Shown in pieces: positions 15,717 to 26,200 of a stretch of 64,000 nucleotides of DNA. Under the pieces are notes generated by a model, which saw nothing but the letters and a program-made list of their open reading frames with translations, did not search any database and had not been told where the DNA came from. The stretch is taken from the NCBI GenBank assembly GCA_004124535.1, contig SCKQ01000001.1, forward strand, positions 1 to 64,000. The letters are read 5' to 3'. The translations under genes and the position numbers were made by a program. The DNA is from Fidelibacterota bacterium (lineage in GTDB: Bacteria > Marinisomatota > Marinisomatia > Marinisomatales > TCS55). Every line of letters starts with the position of its first letter. The first letter of the stretch is position 1.

Positions 15717-17885
15717 TTATTTTAATAAGACAAGTTTTTTTACTGCGTGGTAATTCCCAGTTGTAATCTGATAAATATACAAGCCCGATGCTAATGAATT
15801 ACCCGTATCATTTATACCGTTCCAGTGCACAGCATGGTATCCCGGCTGCATGTGTCTATTGACCACTGTGGCTACTGGCTGACCAAGAATATTATAAATA
15901 TCCAGTTTAACATGGGCTGCCTCCGGTAAATCAAAGCGAATGGTTGTGGTGGGATTAAATGGATTAGGATAATTTTGGTGAAGAGCAAAAGACGATGGAA
16001 TTTGATTATCATCATTAATACCCAGGATGGTAAGGTCAAACAGTCGCTGCATGGCTAGTTCAGCCTGGTTATCAAGTCCCTCCAGGGTTTCAGCAGCCAA
16101 AATCAATGTGGTAAAATGGGCAGTATCTCCTGGAAAAAAATCATATAAATCCAGCATTTGCAGCGTGGCATAATCGGCCGGATCTATTTCATTATCATCA
16201 TCATTTTCCTGTTCTAAAATGGCCAGAAAATCATCAAGGTCTTCATCCATATCAATGGAAATATGTACTGGTTCATCCAACCATTGAGGCACTGTTGCAA
16301 AGCCTACATAGCCGGGGGATTGGCCATTATTACCGTCATCATCCATCATATAACTAATCTTTACCGGTATCATCACAGTTAAGAGCGGATGGGGCACTTC
16401 AATTGTCCTGACACCAGCTAAATCATCTTCTGCGAAATCTTCAGGACCACCTTCCGTATAGGCCACGTCCCAATTCATAAAATAACCCATTCGCACATCA
16501 TTCAATTCTGCATCGCTTCCATTGATTATTCTAGTTAATACGACTGTAAAATTTTCATAACCGTGGGAAGCAATTACTTGTTCAGCAATTATACCGGTCC
16601 CTTCATCCGTCATCGACCTGTTAATGAATTCTATTTCATTTTCAACAAAAGTATATATTCCATCATTTTCAGGTATCCAGTTATCGTCAATAAATCCTCC
16701 CAGCAGAATATTACCATCTTCATAAGCCAATGTAATCATACCGCCATATGACAGATATTGTCTTACAGCATCACTGGCCACCGGCCATTGTCCAGCAAAA
16801 TGAAGACCATCATTTGTCCAGAAAAAACGGAAATTACCGTAATAATTGATTAAACCCTCCAAAGGCTGATCTTCAAAATCAAAATTAATTTCAACTTCAT
16901 TCGAGTCTACATATATATCTTCACACAGTTCATCTTCCACCACCCAGTAATAGGCACAAACCTCATATTCGCCATTGGTGACACCCATCTCATAGTAGCC
17001 ATCTTCATCACTGTAAGTCTCAAAATAGTCACCAGTCCAGACATTTTCTGCCTTGACTGCAATGCCACTTAGCTGCTCTCCCTCATAAGTTACTTCGCCA
17101 TAAATGGAACCATCGTAAGTGATAACCTGTAGAACGAGATTAATTTCCAGGGAATCACCCGAATTAACAATGATACTATCCACCAAGCCGACTAGCTCTT
17201 CATCTGAATCTTCAGCTTCATAGATGCCAAGGACCCAATATGGCCATTGCTCACCAAGGCTAATTACATCTAATCCATAGTATCCATTGATATCTGTCAA
17301 ATAGTCAAAGATCAACCCTTCTTCAAAACTGAAAGCCACTGCCGCCACCCATGCTGCATGTAAGGGTGTTCCACCTGTATCGGTCACTGTACCGTAAATA
17401 TCGCTATCAAATATTAATGCCGGGGTAAAAATATCCACCTCTACAGTATCATCATCCACATCCACATCTAAGGTATAACCGGTAATATGGAAATCATCAA
17501 AGGGCAAAGCCAACATTTTGTATGTGCTATTCAAAACGTATAAACTGTAATAACCGCTGTCATTAGTTACCGTTGAAAACTGGTTTTCATTCATTGTATC
17601 GATAGCGACGACCTGGGCTGAAACACCATTATCTGTCTGGTCATACACTCGGCCGACAAGCAGACCATTATTCTCAATTCGGTGGTTTGGCTGGGAATAA
17701 AGATCAATATTTTCAAGGATTCTGTTTTTGATTTTTGCTGTTTTTTTGACGGATCGAACCTGTTCTTTGGTTGGCAAATGCCTACCTTCGGGATCTTGCT
17801 TTGAAGAAAATTTGGTGAATTTTAAATCCGGTTGATTACCGAATATTATAGATGATAATACCGTTAATATGATCAGTCTTTTCAT
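15717..17885 (-). CDS. secreted protein with carboxypeptidase-regulatory-like domains and T9SS type A sorting domain
   Basis: A 722-residue exported protein with the signal peptide MKRLIILTVLSSIIFG. Three consecutive carboxypeptidase-regulatory-like (Ig-like, prealbumin-type) modules start near residues 78 (GLLVGRVYDQTDNG), 160 (SDIYGTVTDTGGTPL) and 255 (GSIYGEVTYEGEQL), each with the DxxGYYxL/M core. A large beta-rich, acidic region follows. The last about 90 residues are a T9SS type A sorting domain: LHQNYPNPFNPTTTIRF, then LDIYNILGQPVATV, GYHAVHWNG, GLYIYQI and KLVLLK at the end. It should therefore be exported across the outer membrane and anchored or released there. Its biochemical role is unknown. 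It follows the pterin dehydratase gene by 71 bases on the same strand. Confidence 0.82.
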   Translation of the reverse strand: MKRLIILTVLSSIIFGNQPDLKFTKFSSKQDPEGRHLPTKEQVRSVKKTAKIKNRILENIDLYSQPNHRIENNGLLVGRVYDQTDNGVSAQVVAIDTMNENQFSTVTNDSGYYSLYVLNSTYKMLALPFDDFHITGYTLDVDVDDDTVEVDIFTPALIFDSDIYGTVTDTGGTPLHAAWVAAVAFSFEEGLIFDYLTDINGYYGLDVISLGEQWPYWVLGIYEAEDSDEELVGLVDSIIVNSGDSLEINLVLQVITYDGSIYGEVTYEGEQLSGIAVKAENVWTGDYFETYSDEDGYYEMGVTNGEYEVCAYYWVVEDELCEDIYVDSNEVEINFDFEDQPLEGLINYYGNFRFFWTNDGLHFAGQWPVASDAVRQYLSYGGMITLAYEDGNILLGGFIDDNWIPENDGIYTFVENEIEFINRSMTDEGTGIIAEQVIASHGYENFTVVLTRIINGSDAELNDVRMGYFMNWDVAYTEGGPEDFAEDDLAGVRTIEVPHPLLTVMIPVKISYMMDDDGNNGQSPGYVGFATVPQWLDEPVHISIDMDEDLDDFLAILEQENDDDNEIDPADYATLQMLDLYDFFPGDTAHFTTLILAAETLEGLDNQAELAMQRLFDLTILGINDDNQIPSSFALHQNYPNPFNPTTTIRFDLPEAAHVKLDIYNILGQPVATVVNRHMQPGYHAVHWNGINDTGNSLASGLYIYQITTGNYHAVKKLVLLK

Positions 17886-17956
17886 GGTGATCTAATGAAT
17901 GTGCTGCAATTTACTTGATCATCAATTGAATCACAACCTGAGCTTAAATTTGGATT

Positions 17957-18238
17957 TTAACCTAATAATCGCTCAACTTCTTTAGCCATGGTAATATCAT
18001 TTGCAGTAATGCCTCCTGAATCGTGCGTTGTAAAAGTTACACCAACCTTGCACCAGCCAACAGTCAGATCGGGATGATGATTATGTTCTTCTGCTTTTAC
18101 AGCTAATTGACTCACAAAATCGATGCCGTCCATGTAGGTATCAAACGATAAATTCTTATGAATCGTATCATTCGTGAATGTCCATCCCGGCAGATCATTT
18201 AATGCTTCACTGATTTGGTTTAAGTTGAGTTTTTGCAT
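17957..18238 (-). CDS. phhB: 4a-hydroxytetrahydrobiopterin dehydratase (pterin-4-alpha-carbinolamine dehydratase)
   Basis: A 93-residue protein of the PCD/DCoH family. The active-site signature EEHNHHPDL at about 51-59 is intact, followed by VGVTFTTHDSGGITANDITMA. The enzyme dehydrates 4a-carbinolamine tetrahydropterin formed by aromatic amino acid hydroxylases; in many bacteria without such hydroxylases it has been linked to molybdopterin chemistry. No hydroxylase is in this window. Its ATG lies 32 bases inside the 3' end of the MATE gene in another frame. The length is typical (about 95-110). Confidence 0.9.
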   Translation of the reverse strand: MQKLNLNQISEALNDLPGWTFTNDTIHKNLSFDTYMDGIDFVSQLAVKAEEHNHHPDLTVGWCKVGVTFTTHDSGGITANDITMAKEVERLLG

Positions 18239-19610
18239 GTTGAACTCCTGTTGGTTGAACTGAATATTTTTTTAATGCCCACATAACCCAGCCAACAGCA
18301 ACCACGAAAGCGACTGCTGTTGAAATCATCATTGAATACCAGATCCATTCCAAAGGGCGGTCCTGTACAAAGATAAAAAAGATTGCCAAGGGTGATGATA
18401 TCAACAAAACACGGATCAATGTAATTACTAATAATGGCATTCCTAAACCAAATCCTTGCAGGATACGGCCACAAGGCAGTGCAATTGCGACAAAGGGATA
18501 CACAAAAGCCATGAGCCTTAAATAGGTAACTGCTGTTTCCTGGATATATGGAATATCTGTGAAGAGCAAGACTAGTTTTGGTGCAGTAAAATACACTAGC
18601 GCAGACGTAACTACAGCGATCATAAAGGAACGGCTCAACCCATAATAAATAATGTGTTTTACCTTGTCCATCCTTGCGGAGCCAAAAAACATACCCACTA
18701 AGGTTGTCAGCGTGTAAGAAATAGACAGAATGGGCAGAAAAATGACCATATCAATGCGGCCGCTGATCTGATAAGCGGCAACGGCATCCGTTGAAAAATG
18801 TATGAGAATGCGGTTGAAAACGAGTTGTCCAAAGGACATGATAATCATGGACATGGACGCTGGTAATCCAACTTTTATGATATCCTTTGTAATATACGAA
18901 GATGGCGAAAAATCCTTAAGGCGAAATGTGATATAGGAATGTTCTTTAAAGAATAGCATATAAATGAAAATGGTAAATACTGTAATCTGGCTGATAGCCG
19001 TGGCCCAGGCAGCTCCGGCAACCCCTAGTCCCAGTGTAAAAATGAAAATGGGATCCAAAATAATATTAAGCACCGTTCCCAATGCTGCTACGGTCATGGG
19101 AAATTTTGTATCTCCCTCACCTACAAGTATGGAACGAAAAAAGGCAGATAAAACCATGAAGGGCAAACCGATACAAATAACGCGTAAATAGGACCAGCTC
19201 AAATCGATGACCGACTCTGGTGCGCCGATTCCTAGAAGTATATCCCGCCCATAAATGGTAACGATTATGGTTAATATAATACTGATCCCAACACCCATTA
19301 CAACTGCATGCTCGGCGCTGTTATCGGCATTAACCTTATCTTTAGCACCGATAAAACGAGCAATGGAAGCGGTGACACCCGCACCGAGACCCATGGTCAA
19401 ACCTAAAACAAAAAAGAAAAGCGGCATATTAAAAGCTATTGCGGCAATGGCCTCTCCTCCCAGTCGGCCGATAAATATCATATCAACAATCGTGTATAAT
19501 GTCTGGATACCCATCCCGGCCATGACCGGCCATGCGAGTTTCCAAAGCCCTTTTTCAGGACTTTCTAAAAATTCATTCAGGCGGGAAGATTTTTGATCTA
19601 CTGATGTCAC
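18207..19610 (-). CDS. MATE family efflux transporter
   Basis: A 467-residue protein with twelve predicted membrane segments in two related halves. The first half opens with PVMAGMGIQTLYTIVDMIFIGRLGGEAIAA, the MATE signature in helix 1-2. LGLGVAGAAWATAISQ occurs near residue 190 and the second half repeats the pattern with SYTLTTLVGMFFGSARMDK. MATE proteins export drugs, dyes or metabolites with Na+ or H+. The start is 10 bases before the end of the SLC13 gene on the same strand, and the 3' end overlaps the pterin dehydratase gene by 32 bases. The substrate is unknown. Confidence 0.88.
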   Translation of the reverse strand: MTSVDQKSSRLNEFLESPEKGLWKLAWPVMAGMGIQTLYTIVDMIFIGRLGGEAIAAIAFNMPLFFFVLGLTMGLGAGVTASIARFIGAKDKVNADNSAEHAVVMGVGISIILTIIVTIYGRDILLGIGAPESVIDLSWSYLRVICIGLPFMVLSAFFRSILVGEGDTKFPMTVAALGTVLNIILDPIFIFTLGLGVAGAAWATAISQITVFTIFIYMLFFKEHSYITFRLKDFSPSSYITKDIIKVGLPASMSMIIMSFGQLVFNRILIHFSTDAVAAYQISGRIDMVIFLPILSISYTLTTLVGMFFGSARMDKVKHIIYYGLSRSFMIAVVTSALVYFTAPKLVLLFTDIPYIQETAVTYLRLMAFVYPFVAIALPCGRILQGFGLGMPLLVITLIRVLLISSPLAIFFIFVQDRPLEWIWYSMMISTAVAFVVAVGWVMWALKKYSVQPTGVQHAKTQLKPNQ

Positions 19611-19620
19611 TTAGTAATTT

Positions 19621-21426
19621 CTAATTAACTGCCGTAAACGGCCACAGCACAGGAATTAAAAATGTAGCCATTATCCATAAAAAAATTGCCAAGGGAAGGC
19701 CCACTTTAACATAATCAGAAAATTTATATCCACCGGGGCCATAAACCATGAGATTGGTTTGATAACCGATCGGTGTAATAAATGATGCCGATGCGGCAAA
19801 ACAAACTGAGAATATGAAGGGCTTTGGATCCAGTCCTATTTGCATGGCAGCAGAAATAGCAATGGGTGTCATAATGATAGCTGTGGCTGCATTTGATGCC
19901 ATTTCTGTGAGTATCATCGTCATCAGATAAATCAAAGACACCATTACAACAGGGCGCAAAGCGGGATCAAATTGTTCGACGACATTATTCATAGCAGTCG
20001 CTAACCATTCTGCTGTACCGCTCTTTTGAATCACAATTCCAATGGGAATCAAGGCGGCGATTAAAACAATCACTTGCCAGTTAATGGATTGATAGGCTTC
20101 GTTCGTAGAAATAACTCGCAGGACCAAGAGTATAATCATGCCTACCAGAGCCCCTTTTAGTATGGGTACCAAGCCCAGCGCTGCCAGGAAAACAGCACTG
20201 ATTATTACAACCAGACTCACCCACCAGAAACGGTTTTTTTGCAGCGTTGCTTCAATTTCGCCCAAAACAATAAAATTCCCCGACTCTGATAATTCTTTTA
20301 TTTTATCCCGCGGACCGTACACCAATAATGTATCAAAAGCCCGCAGCATAACATGAGCTATTTTTCTGCGCAGTATGGCTCCTTCACGACGGATAGCTAA
20401 TATAAAACTACCGAAACGACGGCGAAAGTTGATTTCCATCAGGCTTTTACCTACCAGTTCAGATTGCTGGGTTAATAAGCATTCTACTAATGTATTATCA
20501 TCATGGATAAGTTCAGCCTGGGTTAATTTTTCATCTGTAAGCATAGTGACTTTTTCTACTTCTTTCATGCGCAAAAAATTTTCCAACGATCCCCGTACAA
20601 ATAATACATCTCCCGGATGTATAATTGTATTGCGGATATTTTTACTAATAACCATACCTTCCCGAATAATATCCAAAACGGTAATATCATAATTTTTATT
20701 TATACTCCGTTCCATGAATGTGCGCCCAACCAAGGGCGATTCTTCAGCCACTTTTAATTCCGTTAAATAACCACCCATATGATAGCTCTGTGTCAAACTG
20801 GATGTGACCGTCCGTGATGGCAGGATAAATGGCACTGCAAAGATGATATACAAAAGACCGATTAGTAAAATGAATATTCCATAGCGGGAAAATTCAAACA
20901 TACCCAGCGGCTCCGCCATTGTGGTGTTGACATAAATGGAATTAACCAGCAGATTTGTTGATGTCCCCACCAGTGTCAGCGTACCTCCCATAATGGCAAT
21001 ATAACTCAAGGGAATAAGCAGTTTTGACGGACTTAAATTATATTTTTGTGCTAATCGAATTGTTAAGGGAATGAATATGGCAACAATGGCAGTGTTATTT
21101 ACAAAAGCGGAGGCAAAAGCAACTGTTATGAGAAAAACAGTCAGTCCCAGCAGTTTGGAGCGTTCGGTTAATTTATTCAAACGTACAACGCCATATTCCA
21201 ATATTCCGGATTTCTGCAACGCATGGCTCAAAATGAACAAGACGGCTATAGTGATCACAGCTTGATTCGAAAAACCACTGATGGCTTCTTCGAGTGTCAA
21301 ATTACCGATTACAAGAAAAATGATCAGGACCACTAGTGCGGTAACATCAAGGGGGAAGATCTCTTTAACAAAGAGTACAAACATTAGGGTTATAATACCC
21401 AGGACGATGGCGATATCAGGTGTCAT
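19621..21426 (-). CDS. SLC13-family permease with two RCK_C (TrkA-C) domains
   Basis: A 601-residue membrane protein. The first half has about six helices and the SLC13/DASS binding motif GTSTNLLVNSIYV near residue 155. Two consecutive RCK_C domains (about residues 215-300 and 305-385; LTELKVAEESPLVGRTFMER and QSELVGKSLMEINFRRRFG) form a cytoplasmic insert. The second membrane half contains TEMASNAATAIIMTPIAIS and SFITPIGYQTNLMVYGPGG, the second substrate loop. Proteins with this layout transport sulfate or dicarboxylates with Na+, and the RCK domains probably sense a nucleotide or ion. It is followed by the MATE gene within 10 bases and preceded by the HD-GYP gene within 28 bases. Confidence 0.87.
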   Translation of the reverse strand: MTPDIAIVLGIITLMFVLFVKEIFPLDVTALVVLIIFLVIGNLTLEEAISGFSNQAVITIAVLFILSHALQKSGILEYGVVRLNKLTERSKLLGLTVFLITVAFASAFVNNTAIVAIFIPLTIRLAQKYNLSPSKLLIPLSYIAIMGGTLTLVGTSTNLLVNSIYVNTTMAEPLGMFEFSRYGIFILLIGLLYIIFAVPFILPSRTVTSSLTQSYHMGGYLTELKVAEESPLVGRTFMERSINKNYDITVLDIIREGMVISKNIRNTIIHPGDVLFVRGSLENFLRMKEVEKVTMLTDEKLTQAELIHDDNTLVECLLTQQSELVGKSLMEINFRRRFGSFILAIRREGAILRRKIAHVMLRAFDTLLVYGPRDKIKELSESGNFIVLGEIEATLQKNRFWWVSLVVIISAVFLAALGLVPILKGALVGMIILLVLRVISTNEAYQSINWQVIVLIAALIPIGIVIQKSGTAEWLATAMNNVVEQFDPALRPVVMVSLIYLMTMILTEMASNAATAIIMTPIAISAAMQIGLDPKPFIFSVCFAASASFITPIGYQTNLMVYGPGGYKFSDYVKVGLPLAIFLWIMATFLIPVLWPFTAVN

Positions 21427-21454
21427 AAATTCTGTTATGGTTGGATGGAGTTAA

Positions 21455-23155
21455 TTAATCCATATCCAGCTGTTCTGGACCCAGATATTGTTCTCCGTAT
21501 TTAAGGTAGATTTTTTCCTGAACAAACAATTCAAATAATTCTGGATCTACATGGGCATCATTTTTCATAAAGCCCAAAATACGCATGGCCATGGATAGTG
21601 CCTTGCCTTCTTTATAGGGCCGGTCCTTTGCGGTGAGTGCTTCAAAGATATCTGCAATGGCCATAGCTTTAGCCTGTACGGACATTTCATCCTTGGTCAG
21701 GCCTTTCGGATAACCGGTGCCATCCAGTTTTTCATGATGACCGCCAGCGAATTCAGGGACATTTTTCAGATGTTTAGGATATGGAAGCTGTTGAAGCATA
21801 TCGATCGTTTGGACAATGTGGTCATTGATAATTTGCCTTTCCTCAGCTGTTAATGTTCCTTTTGTAATGCAAAGATTATATACTTCATTTTCTGATAGAA
21901 AATCTTTAACTGTTCCATTATCCTTCCAACGGTATTTGGCGATCTTTTTGACGCGGTCTTTTTTGTCCCCGGACATAAATTCACCACCGATGTTCGTTGC
22001 CCGTATAAAATCCATTTCTTTTTCCATTTTTACTAATTTATCTTTATGCTTTTTACGCAAAGATTTTAGAGCATCTTTTTTATCTGCTTCTGAAGCAAAA
22101 ACATCCGTTTCAATTTTCAATCGTTTTTTCAGGACTTTGATTTCTTCATCGCGCTTCAATACTTCAAAGCGAGTATCCAACGTATGGATACGGTCATAAA
22201 TAGTCTCCAGTTTTGTAGCTTTATCAACCACGTATTCCGGTGTGGTGACTTTCCCGCAGTCATGGAGCCAGGCAGCAATTTTCAATTCGTACATTTCCTT
22301 ATCTGAAAAATGCACATCTTTGAAGGGACCATCCTTGGAAACGTTGACAGCTTCAACCAGCATCATCGTTATTTCAGGGACACGGGCACAATGTCCGCCA
22401 GTGTATGAGGATTTTGCATCTATAGCAGTGGCAATCAGTTTAATAAATGACTCAAAGAGGATTTCCAGATCACGAATCAAATTTTTATTTGTAATAGCCA
22501 CTGCGGCCTGACTGGATAGTGCTTCAACAATATCCTGAATTTCTGCAGAAAATGGAATCGATTCATTTGTCTTTTTATCCAAGGCGTTCAATAATTGCAG
22601 AACACCTATTATTTCCTCTTCATGGTTTTTTAGAGGAACTGTTAAAAATGATTTTGATCGGTAACCCGTTTTTTTATCAAATGCTTTTGTACCTGAAAAA
22701 TCAAATCCTTTTGTTTTATAGGCATCTGGAATATTTACAGTCTCACCAGTAAGTCCAACGTACGCAGAAATCATATGGGTATTGGGTTTGCCTTCATCAT
22801 AAAGTTTAACCGGATAAAATGGTATATCCTTTCCCGATGTGCCGCCCATATGAAAATTAAGTGAATCTGTCATCATGATCTCGAATCGCAGACGATCATC
22901 ATCTGTTTTCATGTAAAGCGTGCCGCCATCGGCATTGGTGATGCGCTTGGCTTCCAGCAGGATATTCTCCAGCAGAACATTCATATCCTTTTCTTTGGAC
23001 AGCGATAAACCAATTTTAGCCATATTTTTTATCTGTTGCTCTAAATAACCAATATAAGTCTTAATTCCGCTTGGAACTTTTTTAAGCAGTTTTTTTAATT
23101 CCGCCTGTGAGAGATCAAAACTTTGACCGTTTAGTTTTCCATTTTTTGAACTCAT
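21455..23155 (-). CDS. GAF and HD-GYP domain protein, putative cyclic di-GMP phosphodiesterase
   Basis: A 566-residue cytoplasmic protein. Residues about 45-215 form a GAF sensor domain (TNADGGTLYMKTDDDRLRFE, then SFLTVPLKNHEEEIIGVLQL). The C-terminal part is an HD-GYP domain: GGHCARVPE at 253-261, the HD pair His298-Asp299 in LHDCGKVTTPEYVVDK, and HHEKLDGTGYPKGL further on. HD-GYP enzymes hydrolyse cyclic di-GMP. Between the HD and GYP motifs lies an insert of roughly 120 residues rich in Lys/Glu with heptad-like spacing, making the domain longer than the usual form. No receiver domain or membrane anchor is present. It is the first gene of a minus-strand set that includes two transporters. 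Confidence 0.88.
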   Translation of the reverse strand: MSSKNGKLNGQSFDLSQAELKKLLKKVPSGIKTYIGYLEQQIKNMAKIGLSLSKEKDMNVLLENILLEAKRITNADGGTLYMKTDDDRLRFEIMMTDSLNFHMGGTSGKDIPFYPVKLYDEGKPNTHMISAYVGLTGETVNIPDAYKTKGFDFSGTKAFDKKTGYRSKSFLTVPLKNHEEEIIGVLQLLNALDKKTNESIPFSAEIQDIVEALSSQAAVAITNKNLIRDLEILFESFIKLIATAIDAKSSYTGGHCARVPEITMMLVEAVNVSKDGPFKDVHFSDKEMYELKIAAWLHDCGKVTTPEYVVDKATKLETIYDRIHTLDTRFEVLKRDEEIKVLKKRLKIETDVFASEADKKDALKSLRKKHKDKLVKMEKEMDFIRATNIGGEFMSGDKKDRVKKIAKYRWKDNGTVKDFLSENEVYNLCITKGTLTAEERQIINDHIVQTIDMLQQLPYPKHLKNVPEFAGGHHEKLDGTGYPKGLTKDEMSVQAKAMAIADIFEALTAKDRPYKEGKALSMAMRILGFMKNDAHVDPELFELFVQEKIYLKYGEQYLGPEQLDMD

Positions 23156-23279
23156 TATAATTACTCTCCTAATAGAATTTTATGAACTTACGCCATTGCA
23201 ATTTGATGCTCAATAGTAACCTTATCCTTGTATGGTTTCAATAATAAAACTATTTTTAGCCCTTACAAGGAGTCTTATC

Positions 23280-26200
23280 ATGGGAAAGAAAAATCTTTTT
23301 CTCGTTATTTTCAGCACTTGCAGCATGTTATTTGCCGGAGTAACAGGTAAACTGGTGGGAACTGTTACCGATGCGTCTACAGGTGAGCCTCTCATTGGCG
23401 TCAATGTTGTTTTAAAAGGAACAGTGCTGGGTGCCGCCAGTGATAAAAATGGCGATTATTTCATCCTGAATATCTCGGCAGGCTCATACACAGCATCTGC
23501 TTCATATATAGGTTATAAGACAACATCTGTTACCGATGTACGCATGAACGCTGATCGTACGACCACGGTAAACTTTTCCCTGGAAATCTCTGCTGTGGAA
23601 GGTGAAGAAGTAATCGTGGAAGCAGAACGCCCTGTCATCGTCCGCGATCAAACAGCCACGACCGTCACGATCGAAAAAGAAGATTTTGAAAATATGCCCA
23701 TCAATTCCTATGCGGATATTATTGATAATGTTGCTGGTGTAATTGAAAATGATAACGGCGGCGGTGATGACGGTATCCATGTTCGCGGCGGCCGTTCCGG
23801 CGAAACAGCCTACCTTGTCGATGGCTTTTACGTAAAAGATATTATTAACGGCGGCATGGCCACCGATGTGGCCCGCGGCGGTATTTCTGAATTATCAATT
23901 ATAACCGGATCGTTCGATGCTGAATACGGTCAGGCCATGAGTGGTATTATCAATATTATTACCCGGGAAGGCGGCGCTGATTATGATTTGAGTTTTAGAA
24001 CATCGACAGATCAATTCGGTGAAAAAAACAATTGGAATACCGGCCGAATCGAAGGAACGGCCAGCGGACCCATCATCCCCACCATGCCCAATCTGGCAAC
24101 ATTTTTTATTTCTGCAGACCGTAAACGTACAGATGGCCGGTTGAAAAATAATTTTCTGCCCAGGGCTGTATTAAAAGTAGATGAAGATGGTGATGGTGTT
24201 TATGATGCAGGTGAATCTTGGACAGATGTTGCCAATGGTCAATATGACATTGGTGAAGGTTTCACTGATGCCAATGGCAATGATATGTGGGATCATGCTG
24301 TATACGACTCATCTGGCGATTTAATTTCAGCAGCTGAATCATGGACAGATGTTGCAAATGGTGTATACGATGTTGGGGAGGTTTTTGCTGATGCGGATGG
24401 AGATGGGGTTTTTGATGGAGACGTTTATGCCTTAGCTGATATTGATGGCGATGGCATAGCAGAACCGCTCAAAAAAGGCGCCAAAGAAATAACTGGAACC
24501 TACAATTGGACAGACAGGCTCATGGGCAAGCTGGTTCTGCGTCCTATTAATAACCTGAAAATAACACTGGGAACCAATATCCAGAATTATGAAAACCGCG
24601 GTTTCAGCATGAACTACCGTCAACTCCCGGAGCGCAGTGCAGTCAGCTGGCAGGAGAGCAAACTCATGTACGGCAGGCTTAACTATACATTCTCTGAAAA
24701 TATGTTTGTTACACTGTCCTACTCAAAAAACAGAGTGGAGAACTGGACAGGACCAAAAGTTCCTGGTGAATCATTTTTAAATGATAATCATGAACTATAT
24801 TCAGATATATTCACGATTCCAGATGATTGGGATAAATCAATATTAGACCCTGGTTCTGAATTCAAATGGTTGAGCTATTATGCGGAACCATATAATGATT
24901 CAAACGAAGACGGTGCCTATACAGATGGTGAAGATTATGAAGATATGAATGGTGACAGACAATACAGCTGGGGAGTCTTTGTTAATCTTCGGGAAGGCGA
25001 TGCTTATGATAATACATCCAATTATGAATTCTACGGCAGCTATCCTATTGTTAATAATTCTGGGGATACCATCCGCATGGGCTATTCAACTTATCATAGT
25101 TATTATAATGATTATTCTGAAACGGTTCAGTATGAAGGTGCTCTCACCTGGCAGGTGAATAAGGTGCACCAGATTAAATCTGGATTTACCCAAAAAAACC
25201 ATAAATTATTCAATTTTTCTGCAATATCTGTTGGCGGTGGCTATTATGGCGTCAGTTCAGATCCTTCTTTTATTCTATGGGAAAAAGAACCGGTTGAATC
25301 GTCGTTCTATATTCGGGATAAGATGGAATTTAGTGACCTGGTTATCAATATTGGTCTGCGCTATGATATACTTGATCCGAAAAGTGAATATGCCGATCCT
25401 ACTGAAAATATCGGATTTAGATATGATGGCGAAGTTCTTGAAACAAGTGACTTAAATTCCATCGACTTCGACGCATTTGCTGCTGGAAATGTTGAATGGG
25501 GATATATTGATGAAGACGGCTCATTTAGACCGCCGGATAAAGCATCTGTAAAAGCACAGTGGAGCCCGCGGATAGGCATGGGTTATCCTGTCACCGAAAA
25601 TACTGCTTTCCATTTCTCCTATGGTCATTTTTTCAAATATCCTGATTATGATAATATGTATGACTATACGAACTCCGGTGGCATTGGTGGAGAAGGTGTT
25701 CCATCTGGCTTGGCTGGTTTAGGTTCAAATAATATTTTCAATCTAACCGGCAATTCGATGTACCCCTTCCCCTTTAACCTGGGTGACTGGTACATCCCCC
25801 CTGTTGGTTCACCCAATATTAAACCGGAGCGGGCCATCCAGTATGAATTTGGACTGCGCACCATGCTTACGCCGGAATACTTGATGACATTGACATTATT
25901 TTACAACGACCGGCATGATTATATATCGGCCAATATATATGATGCGGACCCCTCGGAATATGCTATTTATGAGAATATGGATTATGCTAATTCTAAAGGT
26001 TTTGAGTTAGGTTTAAGAAAATTGTTTACCCAGAATTTCAGCTGGGAAGTTTTCTATTCTTATTCCCGAGCCGAAGGCAATACAAACAATGAAACGTCCA
26101 ACTGGTATGCAGCATATCTTTCATCCGTATATGGAACACACCCTGTTCACAGGACCATAACCATGGCCTGGGACCAGCCCCATACATTAAATGTGCGTTT

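Noticed and set aside
19255..19596. 113-residue plus-strand frame opposite the MATE gene
   Set aside because: Same kind of antisense shadow of a hydrophobic coding region. No ribosome site or neighbouring gene on that strand.
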